From NCBI RefSeq assembly GCF_010723575.1, contig NZ_BLKZ01000002.1:930001-994000 (forward strand): a stretch of 64,000 bases of DNA, given 5' to 3'. The notes beneath the pieces are model-generated. The model was not told the DNA's origin and ran no database searches. It worked only from the letters and a program-made list of their open reading frames with translations. Shown here in pieces: positions 49,665 through 59,049 of this stretch. The position numbers and the translations under genes are program-made. Source of the stretch: Mycobacterium bourgelatii (GTDB lineage Bacteria; Actinomycetota; Actinomycetes; Mycobacteriales; Mycobacteriaceae). Each line of letters begins with the position of its first letter. Position 1 is the stretch's first letter.

Positions 49665-49682
49665 TCCTAGAGATGACTAGGA
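49665..49682. promoter_or_regulatory. Small inverted repeat upstream of the aldehyde dehydrogenase
   Basis: TCCTAG-AGATGA-CTAGGA, perfect 6-base arms, 66 bases before the ATG. Could be an operator; no adjacent regulator is obvious. Confidence 0.3.
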
Positions 49683-49748
49683 TCGCGGTAACACCGATAG
49701 GCGGCCGCACGCGAACTGCGATGGGCACCTCGGGAAGGAAGGACAACG

Positions 49749-51194
49749 ATGACCACCGATTCCCTACCCAAAGCCGCACCCACCAACGGTGAGGCTCCGT
49801 CAACAGACGTCCCGGCAACGGTCGCGCGCCTGCGCAAGACCTTCGCGTCGGGACGTACCCGCAGCATCGAGTGGCGCAAGCGGCAGCTACTTGCGCTGGC
49901 GCAGTTGATGGAGGAGAACGAGGACGCGATCAGCAAGGCGCTCGCCGAAGACCTGGACCGCAACCGGGTGGAGGCGTTCATCGCCGACATCGCCACCACG
50001 GCCGGCGAAGCCAAGTACGCGGCCAAGCGGGTGAAGCGGTGGACGCGGCGCAAGTACCTGCTGCTCGAGGCCCCGCAGCTGCCCGGTCGCGGCTGGGTGG
50101 AGTACGAGCCCTACGGCACGGTGCTGATCATCGGCGCCTGGAATTACCCGTTCTACCTGACGCTCGGACCGGCTGTGGGCGCGCTTGCCGCCGGGAACGC
50201 AGTCATTCTGAAGCCGTCGGAGATGGCTCCCGCCTCGGCGCGCCTGATGGCCGAACTGGTTCCGCGGTACCTGGACAAGGACGCGGTCGCGGTGATCGAA
50301 GGCGACGGCGCGGTGAGCCAGGAACTCATTGCCCAGGGTCTGGACCGGGTCATGTTCACCGGCGGCACCGAGATCGGCCGCAAGGTCTACGAAGGTGCGG
50401 CCCCGCACCTGACTCCGGTCACGCTGGAGCTCGGCGGCAAGAGCCCGGTGATCGTGGCGGCCGACGCTGACGTCGACGTCGCGGCCAAGCGGATCGCCTG
50501 GATCAAGATCATGAATGCCGGTCAGACCTGCGTCGCGCCCGATTATGTGTTGGCGCACGAGTCGATCCGTGACGAACTGGTGAGCAAGATGGGCGAGGCC
50601 CTCGCCAGGTACCGGTCCGGAGAAAACCCGAAGGGACTGCGCATCGTCAACCAGCGCCAGTTCGACCGGTTGTGCGGCTACCTCAAGGAGGCCGAAGCCG
50701 AGGTGAAGAACGGCGGCAAAGCCAAGATCGCCGTGGGCGGCCAGTGCGACCCGGAGACCCTGCGCATACAGCCGACCGTCGTCGTCGATCCGGACGTGAA
50801 CGGTCCGCTGATGCAGAACGAGATCTTCGGGCCGATCCTGCCCGTGCTCACGGTCAAGTCGCTCGATGACGCAATCAACTTCATCAACTCGCGGCCCAAA
50901 CCGTTGTCGGCCTACGTGTTCACCAAGTCGAAGGAGACCCGCGAGCGGGTGATCAAGGAGGTCCCGGCGGGCGGCATGCTGGTCAACCACCTGGCCTTCC
51001 AGGTGTCGACGGCCAAGCTACCGTTCGGCGGCGTCGGCGACTCCGGCATTGGCGCCTACCACGGCAAGTGGGGATTCGAGGAGTTCAGTCACCGCAAGTC
51101 GGTGCTGACCAAGCCGACGCGGCCGGACTTCTCCAAGATCATCTACCCGCCCTACACCGAGCGCGCCTTCAAGCTGGCCCGTCGGCTGTTCTAG
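49749..51194 (+). CDS. NAD(P)-dependent aldehyde dehydrogenase (Rv0147 counterpart)
   Basis: 481 residues, class 3 fatty-aldehyde type. Seen: LIIGAWNYPFYLTLGPAVGA (cofactor cleft), MFTGGTEIGRKVYEGAA, LELGGKSPVIV (general-base Glu), NAGQTCVAPDYVL (catalytic Cys) and NEIFGPILPV. It oxidises aliphatic aldehydes to acids. GGAAGGAAGG precedes the ATG. A C-terminal hydrophobic anchor, present in some class 3 enzymes, is not evident. Ends at a GC-rich hairpin. Confidence 0.94.
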   Translation: MTTDSLPKAAPTNGEAPSTDVPATVARLRKTFASGRTRSIEWRKRQLLALAQLMEENEDAISKALAEDLDRNRVEAFIADIATTAGEAKYAAKRVKRWTRRKYLLLEAPQLPGRGWVEYEPYGTVLIIGAWNYPFYLTLGPAVGALAAGNAVILKPSEMAPASARLMAELVPRYLDKDAVAVIEGDGAVSQELIAQGLDRVMFTGGTEIGRKVYEGAAPHLTPVTLELGGKSPVIVAADADVDVAAKRIAWIKIMNAGQTCVAPDYVLAHESIRDELVSKMGEALARYRSGENPKGLRIVNQRQFDRLCGYLKEAEAEVKNGGKAKIAVGGQCDPETLRIQPTVVVDPDVNGPLMQNEIFGPILPVLTVKSLDDAINFINSRPKPLSAYVFTKSKETRERVIKEVPAGGMLVNHLAFQVSTAKLPFGGVGDSGIGAYHGKWGFEEFSHRKSVLTKPTRPDFSKIIYPPYTERAFKLARRLF

Positions 51195-51211
51195 CCTGAC
51201 GGCTATCTCAT

Positions 51212-51233
51212 CGGCCCGGCCAGCACCGGGCCG
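51212..51233 (+). terminator. GC-rich hairpin after the aldehyde dehydrogenase
   Basis: CGGCCCGG and CCGGGCCG form a perfect 8-bp stem with a 6-base loop, 18 bases after the stop. There is no U-tract, consistent with mycobacterial terminators. Confidence 0.6.
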
Positions 51234-51287
51234 TCCACACCGTGTAAGTCAACCGCGTCAACAGACTGCAAGTTAGAGAGGAACCTG

Positions 51288-52148
51288 ATGCCCGGAGTGC
51301 AGGATCGCGTCATCGTAGTTACCGGAGCAGGCGGAGGGTTGGGCCGCGAATACGCCCTCACTCTCGCCAAAGAGGGCGCCAGCGTCATCGTCAACGACCT
51401 CGGCGGTGCCCGCGACGGTACGGGCGCCGGGTCCGCGATGGCCGATCAGGTGGTCGCCGAGATCCGTGACGCCGGTGGTCGCGCCGCTCCTAACTACGAC
51501 AACGTGGCCACCGAGGAGGGCGCGGCCAACATCATCAAGACGGCGCTGGACGAGTTCGGTGCCGTGCACGGTGTGGTGAGCAACGCCGGTATCTTGCGCG
51601 ACGGCACCTTCCACAAGATGACCTACGAGAACTGGGACGCCGTGTTGAAGGTGCACCTGTACGGCGGGTACAACGTCCTGCGCGCCGCCTGGCCGCACTT
51701 CCGGGAGCAGAGTTTCGGGCGCGTCGTCGTCGCCACCTCGACCAGTGGGCTGTTCGGCAACTTCGGCCAATCCAACTACGGGGCGGCCAAGCTCGGCCTG
51801 GTCGGCCTGATCAACACGCTGGCGCTCGAAGGGGCCAAGTACAACATTCACTCCAACGCCGTCGCCCCGATCGCCGCCACCCGGATGACCGAGGACATCA
51901 TGCCCAAGGAGGTGCTCGAGAAGCTGACGCCGGAATTCGTCGCACCGGTGGTGGCCTACCTGTGCACCGAGGAAAACCCGGACAGTGGGTCGGTGTTCAT
52001 TGTCGGTGGCGGCAAGGTGCAGCGCACCGCCCTGTTCCAGAACGAGGGCGTCAACTTCGACAACCCGCCGTCGGTGCAGGACGTCGCGGAGCACTGGGGC
52101 GAGATCACCGACCTGTCGGCCGCGACCAAAGCTGGATTCAAACTGTAG
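51288..52148 (+). CDS. Short-chain dehydrogenase (Rv0148 counterpart)
   Basis: 286 residues, equal to Rv0148. Cofactor motif VTGAGGGLGREYALTLAKEG, NDLGG after strand 2, VSNAGILRD, and active-site Ser with YGAAK. This is the pattern of the MFE-2-like 3-hydroxyacyl-CoA dehydrogenases. AGAGAGGAA precedes the ATG at 51288. The quinone oxidoreductase follows 27 bases later, so the two probably form one operon. Confidence 0.93.
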   Translation: MPGVQDRVIVVTGAGGGLGREYALTLAKEGASVIVNDLGGARDGTGAGSAMADQVVAEIRDAGGRAAPNYDNVATEEGAANIIKTALDEFGAVHGVVSNAGILRDGTFHKMTYENWDAVLKVHLYGGYNVLRAAWPHFREQSFGRVVVATSTSGLFGNFGQSNYGAAKLGLVGLINTLALEGAKYNIHSNAVAPIAATRMTEDIMPKEVLEKLTPEFVAPVVAYLCTEENPDSGSVFIVGGGKVQRTALFQNEGVNFDNPPSVQDVAEHWGEITDLSAATKAGFKL

Positions 52149-52175
52149 TTCTCGGCAGAAAGCTCTTGTGCGTCA

Positions 52176-53144
52176 ATGAAAGCTTCTGTTGTACAAGAGC
52201 TTTCCGGCCCGTCCGGCATCGTCTACGCCGAGATCGACGACGTCCCCGATGACGATGAGCACGTCGTCATCAACGTGCGCGCGGCGGGGGTGTGCTTTCC
52301 GGATTTGCTGCTCAGCAAGGGCGAATACCAGCTGAAGTTGCCCCCGCCGTTCGTCCCCGGCATGGAATGCGCCGGCGTCGTCCGGTCAGCGCCGCCGGAT
52401 TCGGGATTCCGGGTGGGAGAACGGGTTTCGGCCTTCGGGGTGCTCGGCTGCTATGCGGAGCAGGTGGCCGTGCCGGTGTCCAATGTGGTCCGCAGCCCAC
52501 CGGAACTCGACGATGCCGAAGCGGTGTCGTTGCTGGTCAACTACAACACCATGTACTTCGGCCTGGCCCACCGGGCGAAGATGCAGACGGGCGACAAGGT
52601 GCTGGTGCTGGGCGCCGCCGGCGGGGTCGGCACTGCGGCCATTCAGATCGCCAAGGCCATGGGCGCCGGCAAGGTGATCGCGGTGGTGCACCGAGAGGGC
52701 GCGGTCGACTACGTCTCGTCCCTGGGTGCGGACGTCGTGCTGCCGCTGACCGACGGCTGGGCCGACCAGGTGCTCAAGCACACCGACGGTTGGGGAGTGG
52801 ACATCGTCGTCGACCCGATTGGCGGACCCAGCTTCGATGACGCCGTCCGGGTGCTGGCCATCGACGGCAAGTTGTTGGTGATCGGTTTTGCCGCCGGCAG
52901 CATCCCCACTCTGACCGTGAACCGGTTGCTGTTGCGCAACATCAGCGTGGTGGGCGTCGCCTGGGGTGAATACCTCAACAAGATCCCGGGTTCGGCCGCC
53001 ATATTCTCTTCGCGGCTAAACCAATTGGTGTATCTCGGGCTCAGACCGCCTCCGCCGCAACGTTATCCGTTGTCCGAAGCGCGGGAAGCGTTGCAGAGCC
53101 TGGACGATGGCGGTGTGCTGGGCAAGCTGGTGCTGGAGCCCTGA
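52176..53144 (+). CDS. NADPH:quinone oxidoreductase-like MDR protein (Rv0149 counterpart)
   Basis: 322 residues, equal to Rv0149. Zinc-free medium-chain reductase: GROES-like N-terminus with GVCFPDLLLSKGEYQ and PFVPGMECAGVV, then NADPH motif VLGAAGGVGTAAIQIAKAMGA. Reduces quinones or enoyl-type carbonyls. Convergent with PE1, 22 bases apart. Confidence 0.92.
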   Translation: MKASVVQELSGPSGIVYAEIDDVPDDDEHVVINVRAAGVCFPDLLLSKGEYQLKLPPPFVPGMECAGVVRSAPPDSGFRVGERVSAFGVLGCYAEQVAVPVSNVVRSPPELDDAEAVSLLVNYNTMYFGLAHRAKMQTGDKVLVLGAAGGVGTAAIQIAKAMGAGKVIAVVHREGAVDYVSSLGADVVLPLTDGWADQVLKHTDGWGVDIVVDPIGGPSFDDAVRVLAIDGKLLVIGFAAGSIPTLTVNRLLLRNISVVGVAWGEYLNKIPGSAAIFSSRLNQLVYLGLRPPPPQRYPLSEAREALQSLDDGGVLGKLVLEP

Positions 53145-53166
53145 GCGGAGCCCGGCTAGTTCGCCG

Positions 53167-54894
53167 TTAGCCGATTCCGAGTATCGCCTCGATCGTGTTG
53201 AGGATGACGATGAATTGGAAGCCGGCTGCTAGCGTGACGATCGCCGTGTCGGCAGCCACGGGAGCGACGAGTGCGTAGGCGAGCCCGCCCGCGATGTCGC
53301 CCTCCATCATCTGCGCCACGCCGTCGAGGAACAGGTTGATGTCGTAGGAGGGCATCGTAGTCACGAGCGCGTTCCCGATGTCCAGGGTCGGAAGGAACAA
53401 CGCGTAGGCGTTCGACGTCGCATTCGTGAACGCGTTGGTGATGTTCGTGTTCGCCGACTGTATGGAACGGATGACGTCGGTCGCCGAGGTCGGCGCCGCG
53501 GATAGCACGCTGGTAGCGGCCGTGCTGCCCGATCCGAGGAACGACGTGAGCGTAGCGGGCAGGCTTTCGGCAGACGGAGTCATTCCGGTGATGTCGGCCA
53601 TCATGTTGGTGAAGCCCTGCTGCGTTCCGTTGGCCAGCATGCCGGCGACCTGAACGTAATCCACGTCCGGGAACAACCCGAACGGGGTGGGCTCGTTGGC
53701 CGGTCCGGTCGGGTAGCCGAAGTTCGGGTCGCCGTAGCCCAAGTTGACCAGGATCCGCATGTTGGGCTCGAGGAGGCTGTTGAGCGGGCCGCCGATGATC
53801 GGAATCGCCTTGATCGGCGCCATGATCGGCAGGTCCGGGTGGGTGATCATGTAGTAGTTGGTTTCCCCCACGCCGGTAAGTGATTCGGAGCCCGGCAAGG
53901 TGACGACGTCGTAGCCGGGGGGCAGGTTGTTGATGTCGAGGCTCGGGTACTTGCCGTGGATGGTCTGGATGCCCAGGAAGGCGTTCAGGTCCGACAGGAA
54001 GTTGAGCGGGTAGCGGGGGAAGCTGGCGAATCCGTCGTATTGCAGCGTGTAGATGTTCGTCGGGTACGGAGTGTCGGGCGGGGTCGCGCCATAGAAGTCC
54101 AACCCCAGGCTCGGCAGACTCAGCCCCGGGAAGCGCGCGAGCAGGCCGCCATTGGGATTCATCGGGTTGCCGAGCAGCGTGAAGCCGAGCTGGTCTGGTG
54201 CTGGTGGCGTGGGGTTGAGCAGCGGGTTCATCAGGTTTCGCATTTCCAGCGATGCGATGATCGCGCTCTGCGAATAGCCGAGAACGGCGACGCTCTGAAC
54301 GCCGACCGGCGGGTTGGCCAGTGTGTTCTTGATGTTGAAGTCGAGGATTTGGATGCCCTGACTTACCGAGGTGTTCAGCGGCAAGCTCTTGATGCCGGTG
54401 TAGATCGGCTGCAGCCCCTCGGGGGTGAACAGGGGTAGGAAGTTCCCCGGGTTCACGGTGAATGCTTCGCGGACGTAGCGAAGCACCTGGTCCACATAGG
54501 TTGCCGACGGTATCGGGGTACCGCTACCGCCGATGATCCAGGCGAAGGTGTCGCCAAGCAAAGCGGTCTGTGCCGGTGCCGCGGCTCCCGATGCGCCAGC
54601 CAGCAGCTGTTGGCTAGCCGCCTCGGCCTGGGTGTACGCGTTGGCCCCGGCGGTGAGCGCCTGGACGAACGCGCTGTGGTAGGCCTCTGCCTGTTGGACG
54701 AGGCCCTGGTACTCCTGGCCGAATGCGCCGAACAGGTTCGAAATGGCGGCTGATACCTCGTCGGCGGCGGCTGCCACCAATCCGGTGGTCGGACCCGCGG
54801 CCGTCGCGCTGGCTTCTGCGATCGCCGTTTGGATCCCGGCCAGGTTCTCGGCGGCGAGGGTCATCAGCTGCGGTTGGGTTGCTAGGAACGACAT
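53167..54894 (-). CDS. PE1: PE family protein with PE-PPE hydrolase domain (PE1 type)
   Basis: 575 residues. PE domain 1-95 (MSFLATQPQLMTLAAENLAG), then a PE-PPE alpha/beta-hydrolase domain with FAWIIGGSGTPIPS, the nucleophile Ser208 in VLGYSQSA (GxSxS), and LNFLSDLNAFLGIQTIHG; an Ala/Thr/Ser-rich C-terminus follows. Exported through a type VII system and likely an esterase or lipase on short acyl or mycolyl-type substrates. GAAGGGG lies 7 bases before the ATG at 54892-54894. Paralog of the upstream gene; both orthologous to Rv0151c/Rv0152c. Confidence 0.94.
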   Translation of the reverse strand: MSFLATQPQLMTLAAENLAGIQTAIAEASATAAGPTTGLVAAAADEVSAAISNLFGAFGQEYQGLVQQAEAYHSAFVQALTAGANAYTQAEAASQQLLAGASGAAAPAQTALLGDTFAWIIGGSGTPIPSATYVDQVLRYVREAFTVNPGNFLPLFTPEGLQPIYTGIKSLPLNTSVSQGIQILDFNIKNTLANPPVGVQSVAVLGYSQSAIIASLEMRNLMNPLLNPTPPAPDQLGFTLLGNPMNPNGGLLARFPGLSLPSLGLDFYGATPPDTPYPTNIYTLQYDGFASFPRYPLNFLSDLNAFLGIQTIHGKYPSLDINNLPPGYDVVTLPGSESLTGVGETNYYMITHPDLPIMAPIKAIPIIGGPLNSLLEPNMRILVNLGYGDPNFGYPTGPANEPTPFGLFPDVDYVQVAGMLANGTQQGFTNMMADITGMTPSAESLPATLTSFLGSGSTAATSVLSAAPTSATDVIRSIQSANTNITNAFTNATSNAYALFLPTLDIGNALVTTMPSYDINLFLDGVAQMMEGDIAGGLAYALVAPVAADTAIVTLAAGFQFIVILNTIEAILGIG

Positions 54895-55071
54895 CGTCTA
54901 ACCCCTTCACGGGCAGGGAATTTCGTTTTCGCGTTGAGCCGCTCGCGCCCAATATGAGCGCGAACACTAGTCAGACTAGAACTCTGTCGCGCTTAACATG
55001 TGAAAATCCGATGAATAACCCAACTGTGTTCCGGCGCAGGTCCGAAGCAGCCTGCGCATGTCCGGCTGCGG

Positions 55072-56736
55072 TTACGCAAAGAGCGCCTGGAGGTCTTGGA
55101 CGTTGTTCGCTAAAGCCTCGACGAGAACGAGGAACTCGACCCCGCCCGCGATCGAGGCCAGCCCCAGGTCGGCCACCAGGGGATATGCGAAGGCGTTGAC
55201 CAGGTTGCCCGCGGCGAGTTGCGTCAGGAAGAGCTGCGTGTTGTACAGCGGCAGCGTGGTCACCAGGGAGAGCAGGATATCCGCGGTGGGCAGGAGCACG
55301 CCGTAGTCGGTCGAGATGATCGACGCCGCAGTATTGACGATCTTTTCCGGAGTGGGGAGCTGCACCGCAGTGTTCGCAAAGCCCGTCTGCGACGGCAGGG
55401 CGAAGGTCGGCAGGGTGACCGGTTGCGAGGCCAGCGCTTGCATGTCCCGGGTGAAGTCCGCGACCCCCTGCTGGCCCGCGGCGACCAAAGCATCGCCGAT
55501 GACCTGCGGGGGAATGTCCGGAAGGAAACCGAACGGCGTCGGCACGTCGGCGTAGCTGGTTGAGAAGCCGTAATTGGGGTCGCCGTAGCCGAGGTTGACG
55601 AGCACCTTGGCGGTCGGCTGGAACAGGTTGGCCAGGGGATTGCCGATGACGGGGACGGCCCGCAGCGGCTCCAACAGTGGCAGGTTCTCGGTGCGAATCA
55701 CGTAATAGGTGGTGTTGCCGGTGTAGCCCGGAGAGGTAGGCAGCTGCAGTGCGCCATCGATTTGGGCCGGGGTCAGGTCCAGGTAGGTGGTGTGGACGTA
55801 AACGATGCCCATGATTGCGTTGAGATCGGCGAGCAGGTTGATCGGGTAGCGCGGGAAGTCGGCGAAGCCGTCGTACTCCAGCGTGTAGTTGGCTACCGGG
55901 TAGATCGTGTCTGCAGGCGTCGCACCGTAGAACGTCAGCCCCAGGCTCGCCAGAGACAAACCGGGGAAGCGGGAGAGCATGCCACCGTTGGGGTTCATCT
56001 CGTTGCCGGTGAGCACAAAGTTGAGCATGCTGGGATCGGGTGGCGTCGCACCGAAGATCGAGGTGCCGGCGGCGATGTTGCGCATCAACAGCGACGAGAT
56101 GATGGCACTCTGCGAAATGCCGAAGACGGTCACCGAATTGCCCTGGGTGACGATCTGGTCGTAGAGGGTGTTCTCCAAAATCGTTATGCCCTCTTGCACC
56201 GAGGTGTCCAGCGGCATGCTGCGCACACCGGTGATCGGGTACAACTGCTCGGGCGTCACCAGCGACTGCAGCGTCATCGCGGAACGGACATAGAGGTTGT
56301 TCGCCTTTGTGACGAACGATTGCGACGGTATGGGGACTCCTGTGCCGCCGATGAAGATCGAAACATCGTTTGCGGGGAACGGCGGGACGACGCCGGGCTG
56401 CAAGTTCGGCGGCGTATAGGACGTCAAGCCCAGCAACTGTTGCAGGCTGGTGGCGATGTTGGCCTCGGCGCTCGCGTAGGCGTTCGCCGCACTGGTGAGC
56501 GACTGCTGGAATTGGGTGTGATATGCGTGCACCTGCGCGAACGCCGACTGGAACTCTTGGCCGTAGCGACCGAACGCTTCCGCGATGGCGGTGGACACCT
56601 CGTCGGCGGCCGCCGAAGCGATACCCGATATCTCGCTTGCCGCAGCGGAATTGGCGGTGGCGAGCGCCGAACCAATTCCTTCGATGTTCGTGGCGACACC
56701 GGCAAGCGCTTGGGGCTCGGCGATCAAAAACGACAT
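55072..56736 (-). CDS. PE2: PE family protein with PE-PPE hydrolase domain (PE2 type)
   Basis: 554 residues from ATG 56734-56736 after AGAGGA; a start 19 codons upstream is less likely because PE proteins begin at MSF. PE domain MSFLIAEPQALAGVATNIEG, then VSIFIGGTGVPIPSQS, the nucleophile Ser208 in VFGISQSA, and INLLADLNAIMGIVYVH. Same catalytic layout and serine position as the PE1 neighbour, indicating tandem duplication. ptbB lies 133 bases upstream on the same strand. Confidence 0.94.
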   Translation of the reverse strand: MSFLIAEPQALAGVATNIEGIGSALATANSAAASEISGIASAAADEVSTAIAEAFGRYGQEFQSAFAQVHAYHTQFQQSLTSAANAYASAEANIATSLQQLLGLTSYTPPNLQPGVVPPFPANDVSIFIGGTGVPIPSQSFVTKANNLYVRSAMTLQSLVTPEQLYPITGVRSMPLDTSVQEGITILENTLYDQIVTQGNSVTVFGISQSAIISSLLMRNIAAGTSIFGATPPDPSMLNFVLTGNEMNPNGGMLSRFPGLSLASLGLTFYGATPADTIYPVANYTLEYDGFADFPRYPINLLADLNAIMGIVYVHTTYLDLTPAQIDGALQLPTSPGYTGNTTYYVIRTENLPLLEPLRAVPVIGNPLANLFQPTAKVLVNLGYGDPNYGFSTSYADVPTPFGFLPDIPPQVIGDALVAAGQQGVADFTRDMQALASQPVTLPTFALPSQTGFANTAVQLPTPEKIVNTAASIISTDYGVLLPTADILLSLVTTLPLYNTQLFLTQLAAGNLVNAFAYPLVADLGLASIAGGVEFLVLVEALANNVQDLQALFA

Positions 56737-56869
56737 CGACACAATCCTCTCGGACCGCTGGGGGGACGGGCCCCGTCTTGGCAGTTTGCGCAAGCGTAAA
56801 TCGGGGGTGGCCCCGCTGTCTCGGTAGACCCGCGAGAAGGCGCGTTATCTGAACAACGGCCCCGATTTG

Positions 56870-57703
56870 TCAATCCAGCAGTGTGCTGCGGAGCCTGTCG
56901 ACGGCGTCCTCCGTGACACCCGCGTCGCGCAGGTAACCGTCGAGCGATCCGTAGTGCTGGTCGATGGTTTGCCAAGAGGCTTCGAGGTATTCCGCACGCA
57001 CGCCGAGCACCCCGTCGGACAACCGAGCCTTGGTGAACGTCTCCACCTCTTCGGTCAATTCCACATCGGCGCGCTGCTGAATCATCTCGGTGAGCCGGGC
57101 GCGCAGTTGCGGCACGGCCTCATTGCTGCGCAGGTAGTCGGCGATGATCAGGTCGCGGTCCACCCCGACGGCTTCCAGCACCGTCGCGACAACGAAGCCG
57201 GTGCGATCCTTACCCGCGAAGCAGTGCGTGAGCACCGGGCGCCCAGCCGCCAGCAAGGTGAACACTCGATGCACCGCGCGTTGCGCTCCGTTGCGCGTGG
57301 GGAATTCGCGATATTCGTCGGTCATGTAGCGGACGGCGGTCGCGTTGATGGCCTCTTCCGACTGGTCGGCCTCGCCGTTGGCGCCCTCCATCATCAGCTT
57401 CTTGAACGCCGATTCGTGCGGTGCTTCCTCATCGGTGCCGCTGTCGCTCTCGCCGAGATCGGGGAACGGCAACCGATGGATTTCAATGCCGTCGGGCACC
57501 CGTCCCGGTCCGCGCCGGGCAACCTCGCGGGCCGCGCGCAGGTCGGCGACGTCGGTGATGCCCAGCCGACGCAGGGTCTCGCGACCGTCGTCGTCCAGGC
57601 TGCTCAGTTCGCTGGACCGGAACAGCCGCCCGGGCCGTAACGCGCCGGTGCCGTCGGCAACGTCACGAAAGTTCCACGCTCCGGCCAGGTTTCGGGCGGC
57701 CAT
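56870..57703 (-). CDS. ptbB: Protein tyrosine/lipid phosphatase MptpB (PtbB)
   Basis: 277 residues, close to Rv0153c (276). The active-site loop HCFAGKDRTGF has Cys161 and Arg167, the triple-specificity phosphatase signature. The N-terminus NLAGAWNFRDVAD and the mobile lid region around SAFKKLMMEG are typical. In M. tuberculosis the enzyme is secreted and acts on host phosphoinositides and phosphotyrosine. Its ATG follows the fadE2 stop by one base (TGACATG), so it is coupled to fadE2. Confidence 0.95.
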   Translation of the reverse strand: MAARNLAGAWNFRDVADGTGALRPGRLFRSSELSSLDDDGRETLRRLGITDVADLRAAREVARRGPGRVPDGIEIHRLPFPDLGESDSGTDEEAPHESAFKKLMMEGANGEADQSEEAINATAVRYMTDEYREFPTRNGAQRAVHRVFTLLAAGRPVLTHCFAGKDRTGFVVATVLEAVGVDRDLIIADYLRSNEAVPQLRARLTEMIQQRADVELTEEVETFTKARLSDGVLGVRAEYLEASWQTIDQHYGSLDGYLRDAGVTEDAVDRLRSTLLD

Positions 57704-57704
57704 G

Positions 57705-58928
57705 TCAGGTGACCGCCGCGGCGAACGGAGACTTCTCGCGGCCGAGCTCGGCGCGGGCGATGGTTCGCATGTGCACCTCGTCGGGGCCGTCGAAAATCCG
57801 CATGGCTCGATGCCAGCCGTACAGCCGGGCCAGCACGGTGTCGTCGCTGACGCCGGCGGCCCCGTGCAGCTGGATGGCGCGGTCGATGACGTCGCAGGCC
57901 ACCTTCGGTGCGACCGCCTTGATCTGGGACACCAGCAGGTGCGCCGCCTTGTTGCCGTGCTGGTCGATCGTCCAGGCGGCCTTCTCGCACAGCAACCTGG
58001 CCTGGTCAATCTCGTTGCGGCTCTTGGCAATCGCCTCGCGGACCACGCCCTGCTCGGAGAGCGGCCGGCCGAAGGCGACCCGGTTCTGCGCCCGGTCCAC
58101 CATCATCGCCAGCGCGCGTTCGGCCCCACCGAGGGCGCGCATGCAGTGGTGGATGCGGCCCGGGCCCAGCCGGGCCTGGGCGATCGCGAAGCCACTGCCC
58201 TCCTCGCCGAGCAGGTTGGTCACCGGTACCCGGACGTTGTCGTAGATGATCTCGCAGTGCCCGTGCTGGTCCTGCCAGCCGAACACCGTTGTCGACCGCA
58301 CGACCGTGACCCCGGGGGTGTCGATCGGAACCAGGACCATCGACTGCTGCTGGTGACTCGCCGCATCGGGATTGGTGCGGCCCATGACGATGAGGATCTT
58401 GCAGCGCGGGTCCGCCGCGCCGGAGGTCCACCACTTGCGGCCGTTGATGACGTAGTCGCCGCCGTCACGCACGATCGACGTCTCGATGTTGCGGGCGTCG
58501 CTGCTGGCAACGGCCGGTTCGGTCATGGAGAAGGCGCTGCGGATCTCACCGTTCAGCAGCGGCTCCAGCCACTGCTTGCGCTGCTCCTCGGTGGCGAACA
58601 GGTGCAGCGTTTCCATGTTGCCGGTGTCCGGGGCCGCGCAGTTGATCGCCTCGGGCGCGATCTCGAGGCTCCAGCCGGTCAGCTCGGCCAGCGGGGCGTA
58701 TTCCAGGTTGGTCAGCCCCGACACCGCGGGCAGGAACAGGTTCCACAGTCCGGCCGCCTTGGCTTTGGTCTTCAACTCCTCGACGACCGGCGGAACGGTG
58801 TGGTCGTCGTGGCCCGCCTGCCGGCGGTACTTTTCGTATTCGGCTTCGGCCGGAAAGACGTATTCCGTCATGAAGTCGGTCAACCGCTGCTGATAGTCGA
58901 TGGCCTTGGGCGACATCGCAAAGTCCAT
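57705..58928 (-). CDS. fadE2: Acyl-CoA dehydrogenase FadE2
   Basis: 407 residues from ATG 58926-58928; orthologous to Rv0154c. Seen: FSMTEPAVASSDARNIET (FAD/substrate block), GRKWWTSGAADPRCKI, IQLHGAAGVSDDTVLARLY and RIFDGPDEVHMRTIAR, where the DGPDEVH segment is the C-terminal catalytic/adenine-binding region. Beta-oxidation enzyme, probably for branched or medium chains. Ribosome site weak. The palindromic repeat at 58977-59034 lies just upstream. Confidence 0.94.
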   Translation of the reverse strand: MDFAMSPKAIDYQQRLTDFMTEYVFPAEAEYEKYRRQAGHDDHTVPPVVEELKTKAKAAGLWNLFLPAVSGLTNLEYAPLAELTGWSLEIAPEAINCAAPDTGNMETLHLFATEEQRKQWLEPLLNGEIRSAFSMTEPAVASSDARNIETSIVRDGGDYVINGRKWWTSGAADPRCKILIVMGRTNPDAASHQQQSMVLVPIDTPGVTVVRSTTVFGWQDQHGHCEIIYDNVRVPVTNLLGEEGSGFAIAQARLGPGRIHHCMRALGGAERALAMMVDRAQNRVAFGRPLSEQGVVREAIAKSRNEIDQARLLCEKAAWTIDQHGNKAAHLLVSQIKAVAPKVACDVIDRAIQLHGAAGVSDDTVLARLYGWHRAMRIFDGPDEVHMRTIARAELGREKSPFAAAVT

Positions 58929-58976
58929 TCCGCCACGATATGACACCCGCTTGGGCGCCCCACGGGCGAGCGCGCA

Positions 58977-59034
58977 CGAGCAGACGCAAACTCGTATGCG
59001 AGAGGGTCGATTTATACGATTTTGTGTCTGCTCG
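58977..59034. repeat. Palindromic intergenic repeat, GAGCAGACGCAAACTCGTA family, copy 3
   Basis: 21-base arms at 58977-58997 and 59014-59034 with two mismatches and a 16-base spacer. Unlike copies 1 and 2 it lies between divergent genes (fadE2 and the DUF1348 gene), next to a promoter, so termination cannot be its only role. Confidence 0.82.
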
Positions 59035-59037
59035 CCG

Positions 59038-59043
59038 TAGGTT
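59038..59043 (+). promoter_or_regulatory. -10 element for a leaderless DUF1348 transcript
   Basis: TAGGTT ends 6 bases before the ATG at 59050, and there is no ribosome site. It starts 4 bases after the palindromic repeat. Confidence 0.45.
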
Positions 59044-59049
59044 CGGGTC

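Noticed and set aside
57345..58943. 532-codon open frame on the + strand
   Set aside because: It lies opposite ptbB and fadE2, which both show complete catalytic motifs; the frame has no recognisable domain and is a GC-bias shadow.
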